Shown piece by piece: positions 15,941-25,023 of a stretch of 64,000 nt of DNA. A model generated the notes under the pieces. That model did no database searches. It saw only the letters and a program-made list of their open reading frames with translations, and was not told the origin of the DNA. Positions within the stretch are counted from its first letter, which is position 1, and each line of letters begins with the position of its first letter. Source of the stretch: Rhizobium mayense (GTDB taxonomy: Bacteria; Pseudomonadota; Alphaproteobacteria; Rhizobiales; Rhizobiaceae); NCBI RefSeq assembly GCF_030272705.1, contig NZ_JARFYM010000028.1:25457-89456 (forward strand). Reading direction: 5' to 3'. Position numbers and translations under genes: made by a program.

Positions 15941-17589
15941 ACCGGTCCCTCACCGCCCTGTGGGGGCACCCAGTTGATGTTCTGGTTGGGGTCCTTGATA
16001 TCGCAGGTCTTGCAGTGGACGCAGTTCTGGGCGTTGATGACGAAAGTGTCCTTGCCGTCCTTTTCCACCCATTCATAGACACCGGCCGGACAATAGCGGG
16101 TCGACGGGCCGGCATAGATGTCGTGCTCGGACGACTTCTGCAGTGCCATGTCCTTGACCTGCAGATGGACCGGCTGGTCCTCCTCATGATTGGTGTTCGA
16201 CAGAAACACCGATGACAGCCGGTCGAAGGTCAGAACGCCATCCGGCTTCGGATAGGCGATCGGCTTGTGCTTGGCCGCCGGCTCCAGCGATTGGGCATCG
16301 GTTTTGCCGTGCTTCAGCGTGCCGAACAAGGAGAAGCCGAAGAGCTGGTTCATCCACATGTCGAAGCCGCCGAGCGCAATGCCGAGGCCAGTGCCGAACT
16401 TCGACCAGAGCGGCTTGACGTTGCGCACACGCTTCAGGTCCTTGCCGATATCGGTCGCGCGCCATTCGTTTTCGATCTCGACCACTTCATCATTGGCGCG
16501 GCCGGCGGCAATCGCCGCGGCGATCTTGTCGGCTGCCAGCATGCCCGACAGCACCGCATTGTGGCTGCCCTTGATGCGCGGCACGTTGACGAAGCCGGCC
16601 GAGCAGCCGATAAGCGCGCCGCCGGGGAAGGTCAGCTTCGGTACCGACTGGTAGCCGCCTTCGGTAATGGCGCGGGCACCATAGGAGAGCCGCTTGCCGC
16701 CCTCGAAGGTGGAGCGGATTGCCGGATGCGTCTTGAAGCGCTGGAACTCCTCGAAGGGATAAAGATACGGGTTCTTGTAATTGAGGTGGATGACGAAGCC
16801 GACGGCGACGAGATTGTCTTCCAGGTGATAGAGGAAAGAGCCGCCTCCGGTTTTCATGCCCAGCGGCCAGCCGAAGGAATGCTGCACGAGGCCCTGCTTG
16901 TGGTGCTCGGGCTTCACCTGCCAGAGTTCCTTGATGCCGATGCCGAATTTCTGCGGCTCGCGGCCCTTCTGCAGGTCGAACTTGGCAATCAGCTGCTTGG
17001 CGAGCGAACCGCGCACGCCTTCGCCGATCAGCACATATTTGCCGAGAAGCGCCATGCCGCGCGTATAGTTCGGACCGGGCTCGCCGTTCTTCTCGATGCC
17101 CATGTCGCCGGTGGCAACACCGATGACGGCGCCCTTGTCATCATAAAGTACTTCGGTTGCGGCGAAACCGGGATAGATCTCGACGCCGAGCGCCTCGGCC
17201 TTTTCGGCGAGCCAGCGACAGACATTACCAAGGGAGACGATATAATTGCCGTGATTGCTCATCAGTGGCGGCATCATGACATTCGGCAGGCGGATCGAAC
17301 CAGCTGGGCCGAGGAACAGGAAATGGTCGTCCGTCACCTCGGTCTTGAAGGGATGTCCTTCTTCGTCACGCCAGCCCGGAAGCAGGCGATCAATGCCGAT
17401 CGGGTCAACAACCGCGCCGGATAGAATATGGGCGCCGACCTCCGCTCCCTTCTCGAGCACGACGACGGTGAGATCGGGATTGACCTGTTTCAAGCGGATC
17501 GCCGCCGAAAGGCCGGCCGGTCCCGCTCCGACAATCACCACGTCGAATTCCATGCTCTCGCGTTCAGGCAGCTCATTAGCGTCAGTCAT
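15925..17589 (-). CDS. Electron transfer flavoprotein-ubiquinone oxidoreductase
   Basis: A 554-residue ETF-QO. It has an N-terminal FAD-binding VVIVGAGPAGLSAAIRLK (about 14-31), a middle substrate and quinone-binding domain, and the C-terminal 4Fe-4S cluster with a cysteine in YCPAG and the triad CVHCKTCDI. It moves electrons from ETF (fatty-acid, amino-acid and dimethylglycine oxidation) to ubiquinone at the inner membrane. Length and motifs match the family. The gene is followed directly by GNAT. The 284-base gap to the divergent SDR gene carries both promoters. Confidence 0.95.
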   Translation of the reverse strand: MTDANELPERESMEFDVVIVGAGPAGLSAAIRLKQVNPDLTVVVLEKGAEVGAHILSGAVVDPIGIDRLLPGWRDEEGHPFKTEVTDDHFLFLGPAGSIRLPNVMMPPLMSNHGNYIVSLGNVCRWLAEKAEALGVEIYPGFAATEVLYDDKGAVIGVATGDMGIEKNGEPGPNYTRGMALLGKYVLIGEGVRGSLAKQLIAKFDLQKGREPQKFGIGIKELWQVKPEHHKQGLVQHSFGWPLGMKTGGGSFLYHLEDNLVAVGFVIHLNYKNPYLYPFEEFQRFKTHPAIRSTFEGGKRLSYGARAITEGGYQSVPKLTFPGGALIGCSAGFVNVPRIKGSHNAVLSGMLAADKIAAAIAAGRANDEVVEIENEWRATDIGKDLKRVRNVKPLWSKFGTGLGIALGGFDMWMNQLFGFSLFGTLKHGKTDAQSLEPAAKHKPIAYPKPDGVLTFDRLSSVFLSNTNHEEDQPVHLQVKDMALQKSSEHDIYAGPSTRYCPAGVYEWVEKDGKDTFVINAQNCVHCKTCDIKDPNQNINWVPPQGGEGPVYPNM

Positions 17590-17882
17590 TCACTCTCTCC
17601 GATCGGCCGGGCTCCGATTGAGTTGGACGCGGCCTTATCCCCCTGGGCGTCTTCCCCATTTCGGCTATCTCCTTGTCAAAACGGGAAGGAATTGTCGAGC
17701 CGGGAAACGACAGTTGATCCCCAAATCGCACGGTGCCGTGTGGAAGTTAGATTCCCCTTACGTCAACGTCAATATTTCCAGGTATTTCGCTTGCCGTTTG
17801 TCAGCATTCAACTTCCAAAAATGGTTCGCGGCATTCTATAAATGCCCCTTCGAAGTATTCGGCAAGGCGAAGGGTGGAAAAC

Positions 17883-18671
17883 ATGGATCTCGGGATCAAG
17901 GGAAAGCGGGCATTGGTTTTGGCTTCGTCCAAGGGGCTTGGCCATGGAATAGCCGTTGCGCTGGCGCGCGAGGGGGCGAATGTCCTGCTTTGCGGTCGCA
18001 GCGGCGAGAGGCTCGAGAGCAATTGCAAGGCCATCAATGCCGAAGGAAAAGGCCGCGCCGATTGGATCTGGGCGGATCTCAATGACGAGAACTTCGCCGA
18101 GGTCGTCGGCAAGGCGGTCGCTGACAAGCTCGGCGGCCTCGACATTCTGGTCAACAACACCGGCGGACCGATACCAGGAACATCGGAGGACATGACCGCC
18201 GACCGGCTGGAAACCTATTTCCTGTCGATGGTGGCGCGAATCATAACGCTGACCAATGCGTTGCTGCCCGGCCTGAAGGCACAGGGCTGGGGACGCATCC
18301 TGACCGTCGCGTCGTCCGGCGTCATCGAGCCGATCCCCAATCTGGCGCTTTCCAACACGCTGCGGCCCGCGCTTGCCGGCTGGAGCAAGACGCTGGCGAC
18401 TGAGGTAGCGGCCCATGGCATCACCGTGAACATGCTTCTGCCGGGCAGCATCGCTACCGACCGACTGGCCGACCTTGACAACGCGACCGCCAAACGCAGC
18501 GGCAAGAGCCTGGAGGCCATCCAGGCCGAACGACAGCAGCGCATTCCCGCCGGCCGCTATGGCCGGATCGAGGAATTCGCGGCGACGGCCGCCTTTCTCT
18601 GCAGCGAACCTGCGAGCTATGTCACAGGCTCTATGGTCCGCTGCGACGGCGGCGCGGCGCGTTCGCTCTGA
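17883..18671 (+). CDS. Atypical SDR-family oxidoreductase lacking the YxxxK catalytic pair
   Basis: A 262-residue short-chain dehydrogenase fold. The nucleotide loop ASSKGLGHGIA (residues 15-25) and ILVNNTGGP are normal. The VASSG serine is present, but the catalytic Tyr-x-x-x-Lys is missing: the segment after it reads LALSNTLRPALAGWSKTL, placing Asn where Tyr is expected and no aligned Lys. Other SDRs of this subgroup share this, so it may bind rather than reduce its ligand, or use other residues. The start could also be GTG at 17874 (three codons earlier). It stands alone, divergent from ETF-QO. Confidence 0.85.
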   Translation: MDLGIKGKRALVLASSKGLGHGIAVALAREGANVLLCGRSGERLESNCKAINAEGKGRADWIWADLNDENFAEVVGKAVADKLGGLDILVNNTGGPIPGTSEDMTADRLETYFLSMVARIITLTNALLPGLKAQGWGRILTVASSGVIEPIPNLALSNTLRPALAGWSKTLATEVAAHGITVNMLLPGSIATDRLADLDNATAKRSGKSLEAIQAERQQRIPAGRYGRIEEFAATAAFLCSEPASYVTGSMVRCDGGAARSL

Positions 18672-18863
18672 AGGAAAAGTTCAGCGAATGGGCGGTGCGC
18701 CTTTTGAGAAAACGGGCGCACCGAACACAATTGCGTGAGAAGCGAAGAGGCCAACACCGGGGCCGAATCCTACTAATTCGGGATAGCCGGGAGGTATAAG
18801 ACCGGTATTGCATTGCTTTTGGTGCATAACTGCGACCAAAAAATAGTCATTTCGACTTTCTGT

Positions 18864-18872
18864 TGCACTGCA
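18864..18872 (+). promoter_or_regulatory. TGCACTGCA motif
   Basis: TTGCACTGCAA, 232 bases upstream of the RND adaptor start. It is the same 9-base core as at 8537, 23570 (inverted) and 25999. Confidence 0.45.
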
Positions 18873-19035
18873 AACGGAAATACACCGACAAAGCTTTCCA
18901 ACTGTTAATTTTTCCCCCTGTCGAACTGTGGTAAGTTGCGGTGAATTGGCGTTCATAAATTCGCGTTATAGGGACAGAATACCGAACGTTAGCGGTAACG
19001 GCGATGTGATGAGTTGGGGCGGAATCCGCCTTTGT

Positions 19036-19044
19036 TGCATCGCA
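19036..19044 (+). promoter_or_regulatory. TGCATCGCA motif (variant of the TGC-N3-GCA word)
   Basis: TTGCATCGCAA, 60 bases upstream of the RND adaptor ATG, in a position suited to an operator. It fits TGC-N3-GCA with the same flanking T and A as the four TGCACTGCA sites. Confidence 0.4.
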
Positions 19045-19103
19045 ATAAATCCACATCAATTGTCATCGCGTTTCCTGCAACTTGCCTCGACCGGTTCTTA
19101 AAT

Positions 19104-20342
19104 ATGAAGAAATTTTGGCTTTCCCTCGGCGTTGTCATTGTCGCCGCTCTAGCGGTCTGGAGCTACCGCGACCGCATCCCCTTCATGTCCGCCTTCATCG
19201 ACAAGGCATCGGCCAAGACCGAGGCTAGCAGCAAGACGGCTAGTGCTGGTGGCCAGGGTAAGCGTCAGGTCGGCCCCATCGCCGTAAAGACGGTCGCCGC
19301 TGTCAAAAGCGCGCTTCCGATGGACGTCCCGGCAACCGGCTGGGTCGTGCCGATCGATTCAACGACGATCGCCGCGCAGGAAGCCGGGCTGATCACGCAG
19401 ATCGCCGTCAAGGACGGCGCCACGGTCAAAGCCGGCGATCTCATCGCCAAGCTCGATCCGCGCACAGCACAGGCTGCCGTCAACAAGGACCAGGCGAACC
19501 TCACCAGAGACCAGGCAAACCTTGCCCAGGCCGAGACCGCGCTGACCCGTGCGAATAGCCTGCTCACGAGCAGTGCCGGCACTCAGGCGACCGCTGACGA
19601 AGCGCGCGCGACCCGCGATGCCGCCGTTGCCACTGTCAGCGCGGACCAGGCGCAGCTTGCCTCGGATCAGGTCCTGCTCGGAAATACCGATATACGCGCC
19701 CCCTATGACGGCCGCCTCGGTGACGTTCAATTGAGCCTGGGGGCCTATGTCAGCGCCGGCACGCCAATCGTGACGATCAGCAAATATGATCCGGCCTATA
19801 TCAAGTTCACCATGCAGGAAAACAACCTGCGCGAACTGCAGGAGCAATTGGCCGCAGGTCCGGTCCAGGTCACCACCGTCCCTCGTTCCGCACAGGGCAA
19901 GCCTCGCACCGGAACGATCACCTTCTATAACAACACGGTTGACCAGGCTTCCGGAACGATCACCGTGAAGGCAACCTTCGAGAATGCCAACGGGGCCTTG
20001 TGGCCGGGACGCTCGACAAATGTCATGGTCCACTTTGCCGACAACGAGCAGCTCATCGTCGTGCCGACGGTCGCCGTCAGCCCGGGCCCGGACGGCTACA
20101 TCGCGTTTGTGGTGAAGGATAACAAGGTCAAGATCACCCCGGTGACCATTGCGCGCGCCAACGGCAGCCGCACGGCCGTCGCCACGGGCCTCTCGGTCGG
20201 CGACCATGTCGTTGTCGAGGGCCAGTCGCAGCTTAACAACGGCAGCGAGGTCAAGGAACAGTTCAGCGACAATCCAAACGAGAAGGTCGCCTCGACCGAC
20301 GATGGCAAGACCGAAACCATCGCAGTTGGAGCTCAACAATGA
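19104..20342 (+). CDS. RND efflux system periplasmic adaptor (MdtA-like membrane fusion protein)
   Basis: A 412-residue adaptor. The N-terminal anchor KKFWLSLGVVIVAALAVW (residues 2-19) is followed by a linker, a lipoyl half-motif IAAQEAGLITQIAVKDGATV, a coiled-coil hairpin (about 125-185, heptad-rich with DQANL repeats), the second lipoyl half containing APYDGRLGD, then beta-barrel and membrane-proximal domains. It bridges the RND pump to an outer membrane channel, which is not encoded here. The ATG at 19104 is chosen over the longer frame because it begins the membrane anchor. It overlaps the pump gene by four bases. Confidence 0.93.
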   Translation: MKKFWLSLGVVIVAALAVWSYRDRIPFMSAFIDKASAKTEASSKTASAGGQGKRQVGPIAVKTVAAVKSALPMDVPATGWVVPIDSTTIAAQEAGLITQIAVKDGATVKAGDLIAKLDPRTAQAAVNKDQANLTRDQANLAQAETALTRANSLLTSSAGTQATADEARATRDAAVATVSADQAQLASDQVLLGNTDIRAPYDGRLGDVQLSLGAYVSAGTPIVTISKYDPAYIKFTMQENNLRELQEQLAAGPVQVTTVPRSAQGKPRTGTITFYNNTVDQASGTITVKATFENANGALWPGRSTNVMVHFADNEQLIVVPTVAVSPGPDGYIAFVVKDNKVKITPVTIARANGSRTAVATGLSVGDHVVVEGQSQLNNGSEVKEQFSDNPNEKVASTDDGKTETIAVGAQQ

Positions 20343-23300
20343 TCCCAAGCTTCTGTATCCAGCGACCGGTCGCCACCACGCTTCTCGCCATCGGCGTGGT
20401 TCTAGCCGGTCTCGCCGGCTACCGGCTCATCCCCGTCGCGGCGGTGCCGCAGGTGGATTTCCCGACGATCAACGTTTCGGCCCAGCTGACGGGTGCCTCC
20501 CCGCAGACCATGGCCACCTCGGTCGCAACGCCGCTGATCAAGCAGTTCGAAACGATCCCTGGCATCAGCGAGATTTCCTCGACAAACTCGCTTGGCAATA
20601 CGAGTATCGTGCTGCAGTTCAATCTCGACCGCAGCATCGACGCCGCCGCCGGTGACGTGCAGGCAGCGATCTCGACCGCGCAGAGGAAACTGCCCAACAA
20701 CTTGACCACCCCGCCGAGCTACAGAAAGACCAACCCGGCCGATGCGCCGGTCATGCTGATCGCCGTTCAGAGCGACACTCTGCAGCGCAGCAAGCTCGAC
20801 GATATCGCCGAGAACATCATTGCTCCGTCGATCTCGACCCTGCCGGGCGTCGCCGAAGTGACCGTAAACGGCGCGCAGACCTACGCCGTGCGTATCGACG
20901 TCGACCCCAACAAGCTTCTCGATCGCGGCATCGGCATCGACACGGTCAATACAGCCGTTGTCAACGCCAACAACCAGGTCCCGGTCGGCACGCTGCAGGA
21001 CGCCGCGCAGAGCATGACGATCAATGCGGATACGCAGCGCGTCAACGCCGACCAGTTTCGCACTCTTGTGATCGCCAATCCCAACGGCAATCCAATTCAC
21101 CTCGGCGATGTCGCCGACGTCCAGGACAGCGTCGCAAACCAGAATATCGGTAGCTGGTACGATGGCCAGCGGGCGATCATCCTGGCTATTCAGCGCCAGC
21201 CCGATGCCAACACTGTCGACGTCGTCGATGCCGTCAATCAGACGCTGCCGAAGCTGCATGCCGAAATGCCGGCTTCCGTCAAAATGACTGTCATGAACGA
21301 CTCGGCCCAGCCGATCCGCGAAGCCATTTCTGACGTCAAGTTCACCTTGATGCTGACCATCGGCCTCGTCGTTCTTGTCATCTACATGTTCACGGGCCAT
21401 GTGACGGCAACGATCATCCCCGGTCTTGCCGTACCTCTTTCGCTGATATCAACCTTCGGCATGATGTATGTGCTCGGCTATAGTGTCGACAACATCTCAC
21501 TGCTCGGATTGACGATCGCGGTTGGTCTGGTGGTGGACGACGCAATCGTCATGCTGGAGAACATTCTGCGGCATATGGAAGAAGGGATGCCTGTGCTGCA
21601 GGCAGCCCTCAAAGGCTCGGCCGAAGTCAGCTATACAATCATCTCCATGTCGATCTCGCTGATCGCCGTGTTCATCCCGATCCTGCTCATGGGCGGCGTC
21701 GTTGGCCGTATCTTCAACGAATTCGGCATGGTCGTGGCGATCGCCATCGTCTCGTCGGCCGTGGTCTCGCTGACGGTCACGCCGATGCTCGGCTCGCGCC
21801 TTTCCAGCGCCCACAGCCATCCTCCCCTGCCGGTGCGCCTGTTCAACAAGGGCTTCAACTGGACGGAAGCCAATTACGGCAAGGGCGTCGAATGGTGCCT
21901 TCGTCACCGCTTTATCGTGCTTGGAAGCTTCCTTGCCTCGGTGGCACTCTCGGCCTACCTTTTCCTGACGCTGCCGGCCAGCTTCTTCCCGCAGGAAGAC
22001 ATCGGCCGACTGCAGATTTCCACGCGCGCGCGCCAGGATATTTCCTATCCGGCCATGCGTGACCTGCAGAACCAGGCTGCCGCCGCGATCGGGGCAAACC
22101 CGGCCGTAGAGCATGTGATGTCGGTCGTCGGCGCCAGCGCCCGCCAGACGCTTAACAACGGTACGATCTATGCCCAGCTGAAGGACAAGAAGGATCGCGA
22201 ACCGCTCGACCAGACGCTGCGCGAAATGCGCGCCGCCGTCGCCAAGATCCCAGGCATTCAGGTCTTCATCAATCCGCAGCAAAGCCTTCGCTTCGGCGGA
22301 CGCCAGACCGCCAGCCAGTATCAGCTCATCATCCAGGCCCTGAACGCCGATCTGACGAACCAGTGGGCCAACAAGATGCTGCAGGAGATGCGCAAGGATC
22401 CGCGCTTCACCGACGTGACCACCGACGCGCAATACAATGCGCTGCAGGCGAATATCGTCGTCGACACGGAGAAGGCCGCCGCCTACGGCATCAACAACAA
22501 CCTGCTGCGCACCACGCTTGAAGAGGCCTTCAGCGACTACGCCGCCGCCCAGATCCAGTCGACCGGCGATAGCTATGACGTAATCATCGAATATGATGCG
22601 AACCAGCCCTGGGACGACCAGAAACTGTCGCGCATCCATGTGACGTCTTCGAAGGGCCAGCAGGTTCCATTGTCGGCCTTCGCGCGCATCGTGCGCAATA
22701 CCGGCCCAGTGACCATCAACCAGACCGGTCAGCTAGTGTCGACCACCGTGTCCTTCAACCTGCCGGCCGGCGAAGCGCTTGGCGACGCCACCGATCAGAT
22801 CGACCAGATCAAGAAGGACATCAATATGCCGGCGGACGTCTTCACGTCCTATGGCGGTACTGCTCAGATCTTCCAGCAGTCGCAGGGCAGTACGCCTTAC
22901 CTGATTCTCGCCGCTGTTCTGACGATCTATGTGGTCCTCGGCGTTCTCTATGAGAGCTTCATCCATCCGCTGACCATTCTCTCCGGCTTGCCGGCCGCCG
23001 CCCTCGGCGCCTTGCTCGCCCTGAAGGTCTTCGGCTTCGACCTGTCGATCATCGCGCTCATCGGCTTGCTGATGCTGATCGGTATCGTCAAGAAAAACGC
23101 GATCATGATGATCGACGTGGCGCTGGAAACGCTTCGATCGACCCCGGGCATTTCGCCAGCGGAGGCGATCCATGAAGCTTGCGTTCGCCGTTTCCGGCCG
23201 ATCATGATGACGACCTTCTGCGCCCTGCTCGGCGCGCTGCCGATCGCTGTCGGCGGTGGCGCAAGCTCCGAGCTGCGCCAGCCGCTCGGCATTGCCGTGG

Positions 23301-23458
23301 TCGGCGGTCTGGTCGTCTCACAGATCCTGACGCTGTTCATCACGCCGGTCATCTTCCTTCAGATGAATTCTCTGAACGATTTCCTGGCTCGCTTCGGCAA
23401 GCGCAAGGACAAGCACCAGCACGAAGAAGAAACGCCGACCGCCATTGCGGCCGAATAA
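20339..23458 (+). CDS. RND efflux pump inner membrane permease (MdtB/AcrB superfamily)
   Basis: A 1039-residue pump with the RND plan: one N-terminal membrane helix, a large periplasmic domain (about 35-330), six helices, a second periplasmic domain (about 560-860) and five more helices. Helix 4 holds the proton-relay pair in GLVVDDAIVMLEN, and GIVKKNAIMMID is the matching segment of the second half. Probable substrates are drugs, bile-like compounds or plant flavonoids. Overlap with the adaptor gene shows operon structure. A strong terminator follows. Confidence 0.95.
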   Translation: MIPSFCIQRPVATTLLAIGVVLAGLAGYRLIPVAAVPQVDFPTINVSAQLTGASPQTMATSVATPLIKQFETIPGISEISSTNSLGNTSIVLQFNLDRSIDAAAGDVQAAISTAQRKLPNNLTTPPSYRKTNPADAPVMLIAVQSDTLQRSKLDDIAENIIAPSISTLPGVAEVTVNGAQTYAVRIDVDPNKLLDRGIGIDTVNTAVVNANNQVPVGTLQDAAQSMTINADTQRVNADQFRTLVIANPNGNPIHLGDVADVQDSVANQNIGSWYDGQRAIILAIQRQPDANTVDVVDAVNQTLPKLHAEMPASVKMTVMNDSAQPIREAISDVKFTLMLTIGLVVLVIYMFTGHVTATIIPGLAVPLSLISTFGMMYVLGYSVDNISLLGLTIAVGLVVDDAIVMLENILRHMEEGMPVLQAALKGSAEVSYTIISMSISLIAVFIPILLMGGVVGRIFNEFGMVVAIAIVSSAVVSLTVTPMLGSRLSSAHSHPPLPVRLFNKGFNWTEANYGKGVEWCLRHRFIVLGSFLASVALSAYLFLTLPASFFPQEDIGRLQISTRARQDISYPAMRDLQNQAAAAIGANPAVEHVMSVVGASARQTLNNGTIYAQLKDKKDREPLDQTLREMRAAVAKIPGIQVFINPQQSLRFGGRQTASQYQLIIQALNADLTNQWANKMLQEMRKDPRFTDVTTDAQYNALQANIVVDTEKAAAYGINNNLLRTTLEEAFSDYAAAQIQSTGDSYDVIIEYDANQPWDDQKLSRIHVTSSKGQQVPLSAFARIVRNTGPVTINQTGQLVSTTVSFNLPAGEALGDATDQIDQIKKDINMPADVFTSYGGTAQIFQQSQGSTPYLILAAVLTIYVVLGVLYESFIHPLTILSGLPAAALGALLALKVFGFDLSIIALIGLLMLIGIVKKNAIMMIDVALETLRSTPGISPAEAIHEACVRRFRPIMMTTFCALLGALPIAVGGGASSELRQPLGIAVVGGLVVSQILTLFITPVIFLQMNSLNDFLARFGKRKDKHQHEEETPTAIAAE

Positions 23459-23462
23459 CTCG

Positions 23463-23487
23463 ACGGGCGCCGTAAGGCGCCCGTTTT
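23463..23487 (+). terminator. Rho-independent terminator of the RND operon
   Basis: ACGGGCGCC-GTAA-GGCGCCCGT followed by TTT, four bases after the permease stop. It is a 9-bp perfect stem with a stable tetraloop. Confidence 0.85.
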
Positions 23488-23569
23488 GCTTTGGCACGAT
23501 CCCAGTCCGAAGAAAGCCGCAGCGGTTTTCGGAACATGCCGAAACAAATGCATTCTCACATCTTGCACT

Positions 23570-23578
23570 TGCAGTGCA
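23570..23578 (-). promoter_or_regulatory. TGCACTGCA motif (minus orientation)
   Basis: The plus strand reads TGCAGTGCA, the reverse complement of the recurring word. It lies 101 bases before the start of the Hsp70-like gene and 83 bases after the RND terminator. Confidence 0.4.
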
Positions 23579-23588
23579 GTCATGCCAT

Positions 23589-23618
23589 GACGCGCCCTCT
23601 TTACGAAAAGGGCGCGTC
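23589..23618. repeat. Perfect 10-bp inverted repeat in the Hsp70-like gene leader
   Basis: GACGCGCCCT and AGGGCGCGTC are separated by ten bases, ending 60 bases before the chaperone start. There is no T-run on the plus strand, so a leader hairpin or protein site is more likely than a terminator. Confidence 0.5.
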
Positions 23619-23678
23619 TCGCGTTCCACAAGGGGCATTGCCCCATTCCAACAAAATTCAGCAGAAAGGGGTGCGGGC

Positions 23679-24968
23679 ATGGCTCGGGCGCTTGGTTTCG
23701 ACTTCGGCACAACGAACACGGTTTTGGCTCTGGCCGATGGTTCGGCGACACAATCGGTCGCCTTCACCAGTGCCGCCGGCACTGCCGACAGCATGCGCAC
23801 GGCACTGTCCTTCATGAAGGATCCCGGACTAGGCGCCGCGGCATTGAAGGTCGAGGCGGGGCACGCCGCCATCCGGCAGTTCATCGACAATCCCGGCGAT
23901 TGCCGCTTTCTGCAATCGATCAAGACTTTCGCGGCGAGCGCGCTTTTCCAGGGCACGCTGATCTTTGCCAAGCGCCACACCTTCGAGGATCTGATGGAGA
24001 TCTTCGTGCGCCGGCTGCGCGCCTATGCCGGCGAAGGCTGGCCGGCGGATGTCGGCCGCATCGTCACAGGCCGGCCGGTGCACTTTGCCGGCGCCAGTCC
24101 GAACGCATCTCTCGCAACAGAGCGCTATAACGCGGCACTGTCGCGCTTCGGCTTTCCGGAAATCCATTACGTCTACGAACCGGTCGCGGCGGCCTTCTAT
24201 TTCGCCCAGCATCTGAAAGCGGACGCGACCGTACTTGTCGCCGATTTCGGCGGGGGTACCACCGACTACTCGCTGATCCGCTTCGAGACCCACGGCGGAA
24301 AGCTGACGGCGACCCCGATCGGCCATTCAGGCGTTGGCATCGCCGGCGATCATTTCGACTTCCGCATGATCGACAACATCGTCTCGCCGGCGATCGGCAA
24401 AGGCAGCCTCTTCAAGAGCTTCGACAAGCTGCTGGAAGTCCCTACCTCCTACTACGCCAATTTCGGCCGCTGGAACCAGCTATCGATCTTCAAGACCTCG
24501 CGTGAATATGCCGACCTGAAAGCGCTGGTGCGTAGCAGTCTCGAGCCGGAAAAGCTGGAGACATTTATCGATCTCGTCGAACATGACGAGGGCTACCCGC
24601 TCTATCAGGCCGTATCGGCGACGAAGATGGCGCTTTCGGCCAACGAGGAAGCCGAATTCAATTTCCCGCCACTCGGCAAAGCCGGCCGCAAGATCGTGCG
24701 CCGCACCGAATTCGAAGGCTGGATCGCCGACGATCTGGCACGCATCGAAGGTGCGCTGGATGACGTGCTGGCGACAACCGATACATCGCCCGAGACCATC
24801 GACAAGGTGTTCCTCACCGGCGGCACATCCTTCGTGCCGGCGGTGCGCCGCATCTTCACCGAACGCTTCGGTCAGGAGCGGATCGAAACCGGCGGCGAGT
24901 TGCTGTCGATCGCTCATGGTCTCGCCTTGATCGGTGAGCGCGACGACATCAGCCAGTGGACGGCATGA
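23679..24968 (+). CDS. YegD-like Hsp70 family protein
   Basis: A 429-residue actin-fold ATPase. Phosphate 1 loop: GFDFGTTNTVLALADG (residues 5-20). Phosphate 2 loop: VADFGGGTTDYSLI. Adenosine loop: VFLTGGTSFVPAVRRIF. It ends after the nucleotide-binding domain, so the Hsp70 substrate-binding domain and lid are absent, as in E. coli YegD (about 450 residues). Function is not settled; it is chaperone-like. The ATG at 23679 starts the conserved sequence; the longer frame to 23445 includes the RND terminator and is rejected. Confidence 0.88.
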   Translation: MARALGFDFGTTNTVLALADGSATQSVAFTSAAGTADSMRTALSFMKDPGLGAAALKVEAGHAAIRQFIDNPGDCRFLQSIKTFAASALFQGTLIFAKRHTFEDLMEIFVRRLRAYAGEGWPADVGRIVTGRPVHFAGASPNASLATERYNAALSRFGFPEIHYVYEPVAAAFYFAQHLKADATVLVADFGGGTTDYSLIRFETHGGKLTATPIGHSGVGIAGDHFDFRMIDNIVSPAIGKGSLFKSFDKLLEVPTSYYANFGRWNQLSIFKTSREYADLKALVRSSLEPEKLETFIDLVEHDEGYPLYQAVSATKMALSANEEAEFNFPPLGKAGRKIVRRTEFEGWIADDLARIEGALDDVLATTDTSPETIDKVFLTGGTSFVPAVRRIFTERFGQERIETGGELLSIAHGLALIGERDDISQWTA

Positions 24969-25023
24969 GGGTCGGTAGCACCCTGCCCTTTCGTTCTCCC
25001 GCCGCTTTGGCTAGACTTCGCCG

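Larger units (their letters stand above)
18672..19103. other. 432-base intergenic region upstream of RND efflux genes
   Basis: No gene is supported. It contains a weak hairpin after the SDR gene (GGTGCGCC 18694-18701 with GGCGCACC 18715-18722, no T-run), then an AT-richer region with a TGCACTGCA word at 18864 and TGCATCGCA at 19036. It probably carries the efflux operon promoter. Confidence 0.5.

Noticed and set aside
16267..17424. 385-codon plus-strand open frame over ETF-QO
   Set aside because: Antisense shadow of a well-conserved enzyme gene.
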